Positions 33,661-44,504 of a DNA stretch of 64,000 nt are shown piece by piece; position 1 is the first letter of the stretch; every line of letters begins with the position of its first letter. Made by a program: the position numbers and the translations under genes. A model generated the notes under the pieces. It searched no databases. It was not told the origin of the DNA and was given only the letters and a program-made list of their open reading frames with translations. This DNA comes from Ruegeria arenilitoris (GTDB lineage Bacteria > Pseudomonadota > Alphaproteobacteria > Rhodobacterales > Rhodobacteraceae). The stretch lies in NCBI RefSeq assembly GCF_042675705.1, contig NZ_JBHTJJ010000001.1; one strand, 5' to 3'.

Positions 33661-33888
33661 CTAGCCAAGCCAGAATTGGCGGCGCGCTTCGCGGTCAGCC
33701 TCAAAGCGCGTCAGCCCGACATCCTTCAGCAGACGGTCATCCAGCCTGCTCAGGTTGACGCGGCTGCGGCGCCGGCGTTCCCATTGGGTGACAGTCGCCG
33801 CAAAACGCACGGCCAGCGCAGCGATCAGAGGCAGCCGGGGGCTGTCGTTCAGCAGCAAGAGGGCGGGGGTGTGCATTGCGCGTGTCAT
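33661..33888 (-). CDS. DUF1127 small basic protein
   Basis: A 75-residue protein ending in the DUF1127 motif: WERRRRSRVNLSRLDDRLLKD, then VGLTRFEADREARRQFW. Members in alphaproteobacteria are small Arg-rich proteins linked to RNA maturation and phosphate or stress responses, with roles still thin. The N-terminal half (LLLNDSPRLPLIAALAVRFA) is hydrophobic. AAAGGA lies upstream of the ATG. It is divergent from the MocR regulator, with 99 bases between them, and may be its target. Confidence 0.88.
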   Translation of the reverse strand: MTRAMHTPALLLLNDSPRLPLIAALAVRFAATVTQWERRRRSRVNLSRLDDRLLKDVGLTRFEADREARRQFWLG

Positions 33889-33933
33889 GGTAAGTATCCT
33901 TTCAAATTGTATTGACACAAAGCATAAATGTTC

Positions 33934-33966
33934 GGTACATTGCTGTGGTACATTCAAGATTGTACT
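33934..33966. promoter_or_regulatory. Repeated GGTACATT motifs in the DUF1127/mocR divergent region
   Basis: GGTACATT occurs as a direct repeat at 33934-33941 and 33947-33954 (13-base period), and an inverted relative, ATTGTACT, follows at 33959-33966. Direct plus inverted repeats of this kind are common MocR targets. They lie 34-54 bases upstream of the mocR start and 46-78 bases upstream of the DUF1127 start. Confidence 0.45.
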
Positions 33967-33987
33967 GAACGCAAAGGAAGAATTGTA

Positions 33988-35391
33988 ATGGATACAATTT
34001 GGCCGACAGACCTGCCAAAATCCAAGGGACCAAAGTACACACTGGTCGCAGATACAATTCGAAAAGCCATCGAAAACAAGCAGCTGGAAGTCGGGGTGAA
34101 ACTTCCTCCGGTGCGGGAACTGGCGTATAGACTGCAAATCACACCGGGAACGGTCGCCCGGGCTTATTCCATTCTGACCGAGGAGGGGTTGCTGCAAGCC
34201 GAGGTCGGGCGTGGTACATTCGTGGCACCACCGAAAATGCCATTGCTAGACGATGTCTGGTCACGGCAGCTTCATCTTCGGGACGACAAGTATGATGCCA
34301 ATGTCAGCCTGTTCAGCCCGCGACTGCCAGATGTCGGACAGGTGTCCCTGATACGGTCATGCCTTGCCAAGGTGGCCCAGGGGGATCCGAAGATGTTTAT
34401 GAACTATCCCACCCGCGACGCTTACCTACCTGTGCGCCAGGCGGTCGTAGATTGGCTCTCCGACTTGCCGCTGGGTGCTTTGAACGCCGATGACATCGTT
34501 CTTACGCATGGCGGGCAAAGCGGACTGTGCGTCGTGTTCCAAACCGTTCTGCGCGATCCGAAACCCGTTGTTCTGGTCGAGGACCTCTCGTATGCGGGAT
34601 TCCGTCGCGCCGGTGAGTTGATGCGCGCCGAAGTTGTCGGTGTGAAAATGGACAAATGGGGTATCAGCCCGGATGCGCTGGACCACATCCTTCGTCAAAC
34701 TCGGGCGCAAGCGATTTGCGTGTCGCCCGAAGTTCAGAATCCGACCGGTGGGCATTCGCCTCTTGAACGCCGAAACGAGGTGATCGAGATCGCCCGCCGC
34801 CACGATCTGCAAATCATCGAAGACGATTGCTATCGTATGGGCGAGGCGCGCGCGCCCAGCTACAGGGCTCTTGCACCTGAACGGGGCTGGCACGTGTCGT
34901 CGATTTCCAAGACCCTCACGCCTGCGTTGCGCGTGGGGTTCGCCATCGCTCCGCGGGAACGCAGCGGAGACCTGCGCCGATCGGCGGAATACGGGTACTT
35001 CGGGTTGGCGCAGCCATTGGCCGAACTGACCCGCTTGCTCCTCAGTCACCCTCAATCCCGGCAAATAGCGCGGGATGTTCGCGCGAAGATGGGTGAGTAT
35101 GTACGGGTGGCCGTCAATGCACTGGGTGGCTTCAATCTGAACTGGGACCCCGATATTCCATTTGTCTGGCTGAGCCTGCCGTCCGGCTGGCGTGCCGCAG
35201 CTTTCAGCAGGGCTGCCGAGCGGGAGGGCATTCAACTCCGATCGGCAGATGAATTCGCGCTGAGAGATGGACGAGCGCCAAATGCCGTGCGCATTGCGAT
35301 GAACGGGCATGTCTCGCTGAAGCAGTTCGAATCCGCCATGTTGCGTCTTCGCGCCTTGCTGGACAATCCCCCCGAACAAATCAGCGTTTGA
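33988..35391 (+). CDS. MocR-family regulator (GntR wHTH fused to aminotransferase domain)
   Basis: A 467-residue PLP-dependent regulator. The N-terminal winged helix (about 15-80) contains LPPVRELAYRLQITPGTVAR and GLLQAEVGRGTFV. The large domain (110-460) is a class I aminotransferase fold: HGGQSGLCVVFQTVL, VSPEVQNPTGG, IIEDDCYRMGE, and the PLP lysine in SSISKTLTPALRVGF. Such proteins sense PLP or amino-compounds. GGAAGAA lies upstream of ATG 33988, while 20 more codons upstream are open but contain the repeats of the promoter. Targets are probably itself and the divergent DUF1127 gene. Confidence 0.9.
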   Translation: MDTIWPTDLPKSKGPKYTLVADTIRKAIENKQLEVGVKLPPVRELAYRLQITPGTVARAYSILTEEGLLQAEVGRGTFVAPPKMPLLDDVWSRQLHLRDDKYDANVSLFSPRLPDVGQVSLIRSCLAKVAQGDPKMFMNYPTRDAYLPVRQAVVDWLSDLPLGALNADDIVLTHGGQSGLCVVFQTVLRDPKPVVLVEDLSYAGFRRAGELMRAEVVGVKMDKWGISPDALDHILRQTRAQAICVSPEVQNPTGGHSPLERRNEVIEIARRHDLQIIEDDCYRMGEARAPSYRALAPERGWHVSSISKTLTPALRVGFAIAPRERSGDLRRSAEYGYFGLAQPLAELTRLLLSHPQSRQIARDVRAKMGEYVRVAVNALGGFNLNWDPDIPFVWLSLPSGWRAAAFSRAAEREGIQLRSADEFALRDGRAPNAVRIAMNGHVSLKQFESAMLRLRALLDNPPEQISV

Positions 35392-35458
35392 TTTGGGGTA
35401 AATAAATACCTATTTTATAAGCCGCTGTTTTTACTTCTTTAATTGGACACTAGCGTTC

Positions 35459-35487
35459 TTGACGTGCACTTACGGGCCGTCTAAATA
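35459..35487 (+). promoter_or_regulatory. Sigma-70 promoter of rplM-rpsI
   Basis: TTGACG (35459-35464), exactly 17 bases, then TAAATA (35482-35487), placing transcription start about 60 bases before rplM. The leader contains a small hairpin (CCGCC/GGCGG near 35511-35525) that might serve ribosomal protein feedback; this is not established. Confidence 0.65.
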
Positions 35488-35555
35488 CCCTTCCATCGAA
35501 TTCGGGCCGCTCCGCCTTTGGGGCGGTCTTTCACATCAAACAGGATTGTCCTGAC

Positions 35556-36014
35556 ATGAAAACCTTCTCTGCAACTCCTGCAGACATCGACAAGAAGTGG
35601 ATCCTGATCGACGCCGAGGGCGTTGTTCTGGGCCGTCTTGCCTCGATCGTCGCCATGCGCCTGCGTGGCAAGCACAAGCCGTCGTTCACCCCGAACATGG
35701 ACATGGGCGACAACGTCATCGTCATCAACGCCGACAAGATCCAGATGACCGGCAAGAAGCGCGACGAGCACTTCTACTGGCACACTGGCCACCCGGGCGG
35801 CATCAAATCGCGCACCAAGCAGCAGATCCTGGAAGGCGCGCACCCCGAGCGTGTGGTCTTTCAGGCCGTCAAGCGCATGCTGCCGGGCAACCGTCTGTCG
35901 CGCAAGCAGATGACCAACCTGCGCATCTATGCCGGTGCCGAGCACCCGCACGAAGCCCAGGCCCCCGAAGTTCTGGATGTCAAATCCATGAACAAGAAAA
36001 ACACCCGGAGCTAA
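35556..36014 (+). CDS. rplM: 50S ribosomal protein L13
   Basis: A 152-residue large-subunit protein with the L13 signatures KKWILIDAEGVVLGRLAS, MDMGDNVIVINADKIQMTGKK-type block and the loop GMLP-like VKRMLPGNRLSRKQM. The normal partner rpsI follows six bases after its stop. Length is slightly above the E. coli protein. Confidence 0.98.
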   Translation: MKTFSATPADIDKKWILIDAEGVVLGRLASIVAMRLRGKHKPSFTPNMDMGDNVIVINADKIQMTGKKRDEHFYWHTGHPGGIKSRTKQQILEGAHPERVVFQAVKRMLPGNRLSRKQMTNLRIYAGAEHPHEAQAPEVLDVKSMNKKNTRS

Positions 36015-36020
36015 TGACCG

Positions 36021-36506
36021 ATGGCTGATCAGATCAATACTCTCGAAGAGCTGAGCGCCGTCGCAGGCGTTGAAACCGTGGCCGAAGAAGTTGTTGTGCG
36101 CGAGCCCGTGCGTGACGAGCTGGGTCGCTCCTATGCAACCGGCAAGCGTAAAGACGCTGTTGCCCGCGTTTGGATCAAGCCGGGTTCCGGCAAAGTCACC
36201 GTGAACGGCAAAGACCAGGACGTATATTTCGCACGGCCCGTTCTGCAGCTGATCCTGCGCCAGCCGTTCCAGGTTGCCGGTGTCGAAGGTGAATTCGACG
36301 TTGTGGCAACCGTCAAGGGCGGTGGCCTGACCGGTCAGGCCGGTGCGGTCAAGCACGGCATCTCGAAAGCGCTGCAGCTGTACGATCCCAGCCTGCGCGG
36401 TGCGCTGAAGGCCGCTGGCTTCCTGACCCGCGACAGCCGCGTCGTGGAACGGAAGAAATACGGCAAGCGCAAAGCCCGCCGTTCGTTCCAGTTCTCGAAG
36501 CGTTAA
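36021..36506 (+). CDS. rpsI: 30S ribosomal protein S9
   Basis: A 161-residue small-subunit protein. The S9 core starts at about residue 39 (YATGKRKDAVARVWIKPGSG). The C-terminal tail KKYGKRKARRSFQFSKR reaches the P-site tRNA in the ribosome. The acidic N-terminal extension of about 38 residues (ADQINTLEELSAVAGVETVA) is typical of alphaproteobacterial S9. A terminator begins 24 bases after its stop. Confidence 0.98.
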   Translation: MADQINTLEELSAVAGVETVAEEVVVREPVRDELGRSYATGKRKDAVARVWIKPGSGKVTVNGKDQDVYFARPVLQLILRQPFQVAGVEGEFDVVATVKGGGLTGQAGAVKHGISKALQLYDPSLRGALKAAGFLTRDSRVVERKKYGKRKARRSFQFSKR

Positions 36507-36529
36507 TCGCTACCGAGTTTTTCAAATGC

Positions 36530-36558
36530 AAAGGGCTCGCATTCGCGAGCCCTTTTTT
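36530..36558 (+). terminator. Rho-independent terminator of rplM-rpsI
   Basis: Perfect 11-bp stem AAAGGGCTCGC (36530-36540) with GCGAGCCCTTT (36545-36555), ATTC loop, six Ts. The A-rich left side could also help stop the leftward liv operon, whose last stop is at 36577. Confidence 0.92.
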
Positions 36559-36576
36559 CGTTGTGTTTCTTTGGTT

Positions 36577-37737
36577 TTACTCTTCGTAGACCATTTTCCA
36601 CGCGCCGTTTTCCACCACGTTGACGTAGACAGTATCGGCGCCCTGATGGTCATCGGGTCCAAAGGTCATGTGGTTGCCGACCAGTTCATCCTGATAGTCC
36701 AGCGTCTCCATTGCAGCGATAAAGCTTTCCTGGGTCAGGTCGGGGCCGGCGGCCTCCAGCGCCTTGACCATCATTTCGGCCGCGGCATATCCCAGCATTG
36801 AAAAGCCCACCGGGTCTTCGCCGGTGGCAGCCTTGTATTCCTCGATGAAGGCCTTGGGGGCCGGTTCATCCGCGCGGGCCCACAGGTCCTGCCACGAGGC
36901 GGCGGCGTAGAAGCCATCGGTCACGCCACCCGGCACCTGTGCCACCACGGTCAGGAAACTGGCCGAGGTGCCCAGGAACTTCATGTCCGTCAGGCCCATC
37001 TTCTTGGCGGTGCCGACCACGGTGATGGCCTGCCGCACGCCCAAGGCGATTGTGACGATGTCGCAGCCCTCTTCCTTCAGTTTGCTCAGCGAGCCCACGA
37101 AATCGGTTTCGTCAGGTTTGTGAGTGGTTTCCGCGGCAAAGGTAATGCCAGCTTCCTTGGCGCCTTCCTGGCTGCCTTCCAGGATTTCCTTGCCGAAATC
37201 AGTCGGCAGATACATCGTGCAGACCTTGTCGCCACCGAATTCCTGAGCCAGATATTTCACGCCCACGCGCGCCTGGTCAAAGTAGCTGGAAAACGAGGTG
37301 AACTTGTTGTGCATCGGTTCCTGCAGCATCTGCCGTGCGGCCGACAAGGGGGCGACGTTGGGAATGCCCTTCGGATCCAGCAGCTTGAACCCGGCCAGGT
37401 TCATCGGCGTGCCCAGCGATTGCAGCATGGCAAACACCTTGTCGCGGTTCAGCAGCTTGTTGTAGCCCTGCATCGCGCGCGGCATCTGGTATCCGTTGTC
37501 CTCGACCACATAGCGGATCTTGCGGCCATGCACGCCGCCATTTGCATTGACCCGGTCGAACACCACGTTCGCGCCCTTGGTGGCCGGAACCCCGACAGCG
37601 GCGAAAATGCCGCTGAGGTCGTTGACCGAGCCGATGACGATTTCATCGTCGGTCACGCCTTGCGTTTCGGCCCAGCCCACCGAGGCCAGGGCGGACAGGG
37701 CGGTTGCTGCCGCCAGCCGTCTGATTGCTTTGGTCAT
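36577..37737 (-). CDS. ABC transporter substrate-binding protein, branched-chain amino acid (Liv) type
   Basis: A 386-residue periplasmic protein. The signal peptide (LAAATALSALASVGWA) is cut near residue 23. The body is a type-1 periplasmic-binding fold: DDEIVIGSVNDLSGIFAAVG, YVVEDNGYQMPRA and ILEGSQEGAKEAGITFAAE. Start 37737 has GGGAGGAAG upstream; the longer frame lacks it. It is the last gene of the operon livH-livM-livG-livF-synthetase. Because an acyl-CoA synthetase is in the same unit, the ligand may be an aromatic or aliphatic carboxylate rather than an amino acid; this is inference. Confidence 0.88.
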   Translation of the reverse strand: MTKAIRRLAAATALSALASVGWAETQGVTDDEIVIGSVNDLSGIFAAVGVPATKGANVVFDRVNANGGVHGRKIRYVVEDNGYQMPRAMQGYNKLLNRDKVFAMLQSLGTPMNLAGFKLLDPKGIPNVAPLSAARQMLQEPMHNKFTSFSSYFDQARVGVKYLAQEFGGDKVCTMYLPTDFGKEILEGSQEGAKEAGITFAAETTHKPDETDFVGSLSKLKEEGCDIVTIALGVRQAITVVGTAKKMGLTDMKFLGTSASFLTVVAQVPGGVTDGFYAAASWQDLWARADEPAPKAFIEEYKAATGEDPVGFSMLGYAAAEMMVKALEAAGPDLTQESFIAAMETLDYQDELVGNHMTFGPDDHQGADTVYVNVVENGAWKMVYEE

Positions 37738-37768
37738 GTGTCTTCCTCCCTTGGGATTGATCCCTGTT

Positions 37769-39655
<1,887 letters not shown>

Positions 39656-39660
39656 CCGGC

Positions 39661-40434
39661 TCACCTCCACGTCTTCTTGCGTTTCCAGCGGCGGTTTTCC
39701 CGCGCGCCTTCCTCCTGCACGCCCAGATAGAAGTTCTGGATGTCCTCGGACCGCATCAGCACGTCGGCGGGGCCGTCCATCACGATGCGCCCGACCTCCA
39801 TGACATAGCCGCGATCGGCCAGTTCCAGCGCTGCGTTGGCGTTCTGTTCGACCAGCATCATGGTCATGTTCTGCTCGTCGTTCAAACGTCTGAGGATGCC
39901 GAAGATCTCTTGGACCAGCAGCGGCGACAGGCCCAGCGAGGGTTCGTCCAGTAGCATGATGCGCGGGTTGGCCATCAGGCCGCGGCCGATGGCCAGCATC
40001 TGCTGCTGCCCACCAGACAGTGTGCCGGCCTCTTGATTGCGGCGTTCCTTCAGAACCGGGAAGTAGGAAAACACCAACTCGCGGTCGCGCTCGATCTGGG
40101 CCTTGTCATGCAGGGTGTAGGCCCCGAGGCTGAGGTTTTCGTTCACCGTCAGCAGCGGGAACACCTCGCGCCCCTCGGGTACATGCACGATGCCCTTCTG
40201 GACGATCTTGTGCGGCTCCAGCCCCTGAATTTCCTCGCCGTCGAAGGTGATCGTTCCCTTTTCCGGGTCCATCACGCCCGAGACGGTCTTCATCAGCGTC
40301 GTCTTGCCCGCCCCGTTGGCGCCCAGGATCGAGACGATCTGGCCCGGGCGCACGTCCAGCGACACGCCGCGGATCGCCATGATCGGGCCATAAAAGCTTT
40401 CGATGTTGCGGATGCTCAGGATCGGTGCGCTCAT
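39661..40434 (-). CDS. livF: ABC transporter ATP-binding protein LivF-like
   Basis: A 257-residue ATPase subunit. Walker A is ILGANGAGKTTLM (about 35-47), the signature LSGGQQQMLAIGRGL, Walker B RIMLLDEPSLGLSPL, followed by the switch His region VEQNANAALE. The C-terminal tail is short and basic (RENRRWKRKKTW). It overlaps livG by four bases. Confidence 0.93.
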   Translation of the reverse strand: MSAPILSIRNIESFYGPIMAIRGVSLDVRPGQIVSILGANGAGKTTLMKTVSGVMDPEKGTITFDGEEIQGLEPHKIVQKGIVHVPEGREVFPLLTVNENLSLGAYTLHDKAQIERDRELVFSYFPVLKERRNQEAGTLSGGQQQMLAIGRGLMANPRIMLLDEPSLGLSPLLVQEIFGILRRLNDEQNMTMMLVEQNANAALELADRGYVMEVGRIVMDGPADVLMRSEDIQNFYLGVQEEGARENRRWKRKKTWR

Positions 40435-41195
40435 GAGGCTTTCCCCAGATAGGCTTCGACGACGGCAGGGTGCGATTGCACCTGCGCCGGTGTCCCAAGG
40501 GCCAGTTTCGCCCCGTCGGCCATGGCCAGCACCCGGTCGGACACGCCCGAGACCAGCCCCATGTCATGTTCGACCATCAGCACCGTGATCCCCATCTGCC
40601 GCCGGATGTCGTCGATCCACCAGCGCATGTCGGTTGTTTCCTCGACCGACAGCCCCGAGGCCGGTTCATCCAGCAGCAGCAGCTTAGGGTCGGTGGCCAG
40701 CGCACGCGCGACCTCGACCACCTTGCGGACGCCGTAGGGCAGACCGGCGATCATCTTGTCGCGATAGGCCTGCAGATCAAGGAAATCGATGATCTCTTCG
40801 ACCTTCTCGCGGTTCTCCAGCTCTTGCAGGCGGGTCGAGGGGGTAAAGAACACCTCGGACAGCAGGTTGGTACGCCGGTGGCGGTGCCGCCCGACCAGCA
40901 GGTTCTGCAACACGGTTGCATGTTCGAACAGCTCGATGTTTTGGAAGGTGCGCGCGACGCCATAGGCGGCCACGCCCGAGGGCTTGACCTGCAGCAGATC
41001 GTGCCCGTCGAACCGGATCTGGCCCGCGAACGGGTCGTAAAAGCGCGAAATCAAGTTGAACACCGTGGATTTGCCGGCCCCGTTCGGGCCGACGATGGCA
41101 AAGACCTCGCCTTCCTCGACCGAAAAGGACAGATCGTTCACCGCCGTCAGGCCACCGAATTTCAGGGTGACGTTCTCGAATTCCAGCAAGCTCAT
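40431..41195 (-). CDS. livG: ABC transporter ATP-binding protein LivG-like
   Basis: A 254-residue ATPase subunit. Walker A is IVGPNGAGKSTVF, then ARTFQNIELF at the Q-loop, signature GLPYGVRKVVEVARALA, Walker B KLLLLDEPASGLS and VEHDMGLV with the switch His. The start MSLLEFENV at 41195 was located inside a much longer open frame that continues through livM in the wrong frame. It overlaps livM by four bases. Confidence 0.93.
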   Translation of the reverse strand: MSLLEFENVTLKFGGLTAVNDLSFSVEEGEVFAIVGPNGAGKSTVFNLISRFYDPFAGQIRFDGHDLLQVKPSGVAAYGVARTFQNIELFEHATVLQNLLVGRHRHRRTNLLSEVFFTPSTRLQELENREKVEEIIDFLDLQAYRDKMIAGLPYGVRKVVEVARALATDPKLLLLDEPASGLSVEETTDMRWWIDDIRRQMGITVLMVEHDMGLVSGVSDRVLAMADGAKLALGTPAQVQSHPAVVEAYLGKAS

Positions 41196-42289
41196 CTCAG
41201 GCGCTCCGTCTTGAGATAGGATTTCTGCCGCTTGAACATGTCCTTGCGGTAGAAAGGGAACAGCTCGAACCAGGTGCGGATTTTCAGCCAGCGGCCATAG
41301 ATACCCATCGGCTCGAACAGGATGAACCCGATCAGGATCATGCCGAAGATGCCGAATTCCAGCCCCGGAATGGCGACGGTTCCGCCACCGAACAGGGCGC
41401 CTGCGTATTCCTTGGCGATCGACAGGAACTGCGGCAGAAACCCGATGACGATGGCGCCCAGAAACGCGCCGTGGATCGAACCCAGCCCGCCGATCACGAT
41501 CATCATCAGCAGCTGGATCGAGATCACCACGCTGAAGGTTTCGTTGTTGAAGGCCCCGGCATAGAGGCCCATCAGCGCCCCCGCCCATCCGGTCACGGCG
41601 CAGGACAGGGCAAAGGACACGGTCTTGGTGCGTGCGATGTCGATGCCCATCGCCTGCGCGGACACTTCCGAGTCGCGCACCGCGATGAAGCTGCGCCCCA
41701 GCGGCGTGCGCAGAAGGTTGATATAGCCTAGCGTAGCCAGAACCGTGACGGCCAGCACCAGCCAGTAGAACTGCTCGGGTGTGCCCCAGCGATCGACCAG
41801 ATGGCCAAATATTTCGACCCCGCCCATGTACTTGCCCGCGACACCGCCGGTGATCGGCTCGGCCAAGACGATGAGGTCGTCCATCAGGATCGACAGGGCC
41901 AGGGTGAAGATCGCCAGATAGATGCCGTGCAGCCGCAGGGCAGGGATGGCGACCGTGACCCCGGCGATGCCGGTCAGAATGCCGGCCAGCGGAAAGGCCA
42001 CCAGAAACGGCACGCCGGCCTCGATCAGGATCACGTTGGCATAGCAGCCAAAGGCCAGAAACGCCGCGTGGCCCAGGCTGGCCTGGCCGGTATGCCCGGT
42101 CAGGATCATCAGCCCCAGCCCGGCGATGGCCCAGATCAGAACGTTGGTCAGCTCTCCCAGATAGAACGCGTCCAGCCACCACGGTGCGGCAATGACCACC
42201 GCCAGCAGGATCAGGTAGAGCGACAACTGGTATCCGTCCTTCCACGGTCGGATGTCCTGCATATAGTCGGTTTTGAAAACGATCCTCAT
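41192..42289 (-). CDS. livM: ABC transporter permease LivM-like
   Basis: A 365-residue inner-membrane permease with eight to nine helices. The family block LTGHTGQASLGHAAFLAFG is near residues 65-83, and the cytoplasmic coupling segment is RTPLGRSFIAVRDSEVSAQA with MGIDIARTK. The C-terminal soluble tail (YRKDMFKRQKSYLKTERLR) is short. It follows livH by four bases. Confidence 0.92.
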   Translation of the reverse strand: MRIVFKTDYMQDIRPWKDGYQLSLYLILLAVVIAAPWWLDAFYLGELTNVLIWAIAGLGLMILTGHTGQASLGHAAFLAFGCYANVILIEAGVPFLVAFPLAGILTGIAGVTVAIPALRLHGIYLAIFTLALSILMDDLIVLAEPITGGVAGKYMGGVEIFGHLVDRWGTPEQFYWLVLAVTVLATLGYINLLRTPLGRSFIAVRDSEVSAQAMGIDIARTKTVSFALSCAVTGWAGALMGLYAGAFNNETFSVVISIQLLMMIVIGGLGSIHGAFLGAIVIGFLPQFLSIAKEYAGALFGGGTVAIPGLEFGIFGMILIGFILFEPMGIYGRWLKIRTWFELFPFYRKDMFKRQKSYLKTERLR

Positions 42290-42293
42290 GCGC

Positions 42294-43169
42294 TCAGACC
42301 TTCTTGACCCGGACCTGGCTGAACAGGCCGTGCGGGCGGAAGATCAGCACCGCCAGCAACAGCGCATAGGGCGCGATCTGGCTGTATCCCGCGGCGATGT
42401 AGCGGCTGGCGAAGGGTTCGATCACGCCGACGATCAGACCGCCCGCCAAGGCTCCGGGCAGGCTGCCGAACCCGCCGATGACCGCGGCCGCAAAGGCCTT
42501 GATCCCCAGCAGCCCGGTGGTCGGATCGACCGAGCCCTTGGCGGCGAACAGGATGCCCGCGATCCCGGCCACGACACCGGCCAGACCCCAGATGAATCCC
42601 TGCACGCGCTTGACCGGCACCCCCATGTAATAGGCCGCCAACTGGTTCTGCGAGGCGCCCTGCATCGCCAGACCCAGCTTGGTCTTGCTGAAAAACACAT
42701 ACAGCCCCCACGTCAGCAGCACCGTCACGACGATGACCGCCACGTCCTCCATCCCCAGAACCAGCCCGCCAAAACGGACCTCCTTGCCGGCCAGCGGATT
42801 TTCCAGCGTCTGCGGCTCGTGCCCCCAGATCAGCCCGGCGACAAAGCGGATCACGAAGCCCAGGGCGATGGTCAGGATGACCACGGCGGTCTGGCTTTCC
42901 CCGAACAGGCGGCGGATGATCAACCGGTCCAGCAGATACCCCAGCGCGCCCATGATCCCCAGCGAGATGGGCAGGGCCAGCCAGAAGGGCAGGCCCATAT
43001 ATTCGGTATTGGTCAGCCCGATGGTGACGAAGGCGCCCAGCATCATGAAATCGCCCTGGGCGAAGTTCACGGCCTCGGTCGCCTTGTAGATCAGAACGAA
43101 GCCAAGCGCGATCAGGCCGTAGACACAGCCATTCGCCAGCCCGCTGATCAGCAGCTGTGCGTTGTCCAA
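42294..43169 (-). CDS. livH: ABC transporter permease LivH-like
   Basis: A 291-residue permease with about eight helices. GLANGCVYGLIALGFVLIYK at the start and VNFAQGDFMMLGAF are LivH hallmarks; MQGASQNQLAAYYMGV is the coupling segment. The start codon is TTG at 43169, chosen because GGGGAGGAG lies six bases upstream and no ATG fits. As first gene of the leftward operon, its promoter should lie in 43170-43244. Confidence 0.92.
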   Translation of the reverse strand: MDNAQLLISGLANGCVYGLIALGFVLIYKATEAVNFAQGDFMMLGAFVTIGLTNTEYMGLPFWLALPISLGIMGALGYLLDRLIIRRLFGESQTAVVILTIALGFVIRFVAGLIWGHEPQTLENPLAGKEVRFGGLVLGMEDVAVIVVTVLLTWGLYVFFSKTKLGLAMQGASQNQLAAYYMGVPVKRVQGFIWGLAGVVAGIAGILFAAKGSVDPTTGLLGIKAFAAAVIGGFGSLPGALAGGLIVGVIEPFASRYIAAGYSQIAPYALLLAVLIFRPHGLFSQVRVKKV

Positions 43170-43244
43170 ATTCTCCTCCCCATGCCGGTTTGCCCGGCGT
43201 CCTAACGCCCCGGATCTCCTCCAATCACCGGGGCGCCTGTTCTA

Positions 43245-44273
43245 CTATGGCGTGATTATTACCTTACCGTCACTCTTTTTCAGTGCAACTGCCAGATCGG
43301 AAACGATTTTGTTCAGCGGGACATGCGCCGAGACATCCGTTTTCCACCGTCCGTCTGCAAAGCGGGCCTGCACCTCGGCAACCGCGCGCATCTGCGCTTC
43401 GGGTGGCGTGGACATCATCCATTTGGTCAGCCAGAAGCCTTCGATCTGCTTGCTCATGAAGATCAACTGGCCCATCTGGGTCAGCTTCGGCGGCTCGCTG
43501 CTGAGTTTGCCATAAGACACCCAGCGCGCGCCGTTGGGCATGGCGCAGAATACTTGCTCGGACAGCTGATCCGAGACCGCATCCAGAAAAACCCGCGGCT
43601 TGAGTTGTGCGCTGATGGCAGCAAATTTGGAGACGGCATCGTCTTCGGTGGTTACGATAACCTCGGCCGCTCCGTGGCTTTTGAGCAAGTCGACCGTTTC
43701 GGGTCGCCGCACCATCGCAATCGGCTTCAGGCCAAGGTCTCGGCCCAGCCCGCACATCAGCTTGCCCAACTGGCTGGTGGCCGCAGAGACGACAAAGGCC
43801 TCACCTTCGGAACGCGCGATCTCAACCATTGCCATGGCGGTCAGCGGATTGACGATCTGTGCGGCACCGTCATCGTCCGAGATCTCGGGCCGCAAAGGAA
43901 TGCACATCTGCGCTTGTGTCAGAGCATACTCGGCCCATGCACCGGACCCGGAGGCGACGAAGGCGACCCTTTGCCCCTTCAGCGCCTCGGCGCCCGCGCC
44001 GGTGGCCACGACGTCCCCGCACCCTTCGAAACCGGCCGGGGCACCCTTGACCCGCGGCTGACCGTACTCACCCTTGATGAAATGGAGGTCCGAGGGGTTC
44101 ACCGATGCGGTGCGCAATTTGATTAGCACCTGGCCGGGGCCCGGCGTGGGCACCGGGATCTCGGCATTCTCAACCCAGTCGGCGGCGTCCTCGATCGCCG
44201 GGCCCGTGGCCGTACCGGAGTATCCGTCAAATTTCTGGATCACGGCAAACATCGATTTGGGGAGGTCAGTCAT
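43245..44273 (-). CDS. Medium-chain dehydrogenase/reductase family protein (quinone oxidoreductase-like)
   Basis: A 342-residue MDR protein. The N-terminal GroES-like domain includes VPTPGPGQVLIKLRTASVNP and GFEGCGDVVATG; the nucleotide domain has VVSAATSQLGKLMCGLGRDL in place of the common AAGGVG loop. No zinc ligands are evident, so it is probably an NADPH-dependent enone or quinone reductase. Start 44273 has AAAGGAAAAAG upstream; 43 further codons are open but lack such a site. Substrate unknown. It stands between the liv operon and the Ala-rich gene, both on the minus strand. Confidence 0.8.
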   Translation of the reverse strand: MTDLPKSMFAVIQKFDGYSGTATGPAIEDAADWVENAEIPVPTPGPGQVLIKLRTASVNPSDLHFIKGEYGQPRVKGAPAGFEGCGDVVATGAGAEALKGQRVAFVASGSGAWAEYALTQAQMCIPLRPEISDDDGAAQIVNPLTAMAMVEIARSEGEAFVVSAATSQLGKLMCGLGRDLGLKPIAMVRRPETVDLLKSHGAAEVIVTTEDDAVSKFAAISAQLKPRVFLDAVSDQLSEQVFCAMPNGARWVSYGKLSSEPPKLTQMGQLIFMSKQIEGFWLTKWMMSTPPEAQMRAVAEVQARFADGRWKTDVSAHVPLNKIVSDLAVALKKSDGKVIITP

Positions 44274-44468
44274 TCTTTTTCCTTTGTTTCCGACACTTTC
44301 AAGCAAACGGGTCGATCCGAGTGCACGCCCCAAGGCAGGGCGCACCGATGCCGACAATAGGTCGTCCCGACTTGATGCGACTGGTTGAGCCAAGCCAAAC
44401 AAATGGCACCGGACAGGTCAATCGACCACAGGGTTAACGTTGGGGAATTGGGAAGCCGGTGCAGGTGT

Positions 44469-44497
44469 GACAAGGCCGGACGAATGCCGGCCTTGTC
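44469..44497 (-). terminator. Hairpin after the Ala-rich protein gene
   Basis: A perfect 11-bp stem, GACAAGGCCGG (44469-44479) with CCGGCCTTGTC (44487-44497), 7-base loop, eight bases past the stop of the gene at 44505. No T-run follows on either strand, so termination efficiency is uncertain. The rest of 44274-44504 holds nothing else I recognise. Confidence 0.55.
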
Positions 44498-44504
44498 GAT
44501 GGTC

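Noticed and set aside
34211..34221. A third GTGGTACATTC inside the mocR coding sequence, identical over 11 bases to the promoter repeat
   Set aside because: It encodes part of the conserved GRGTFV wing, so it is explained by the protein. A regulatory role inside the gene is possible but unsupported.
40431..42245. One continuous 604-codon frame that looks like a fused permease-ATPase
   Set aside because: Only its last 254 codons are LivG. The upstream part is the wrong frame of livM, which is intact in its own frame with a four-base overlap.
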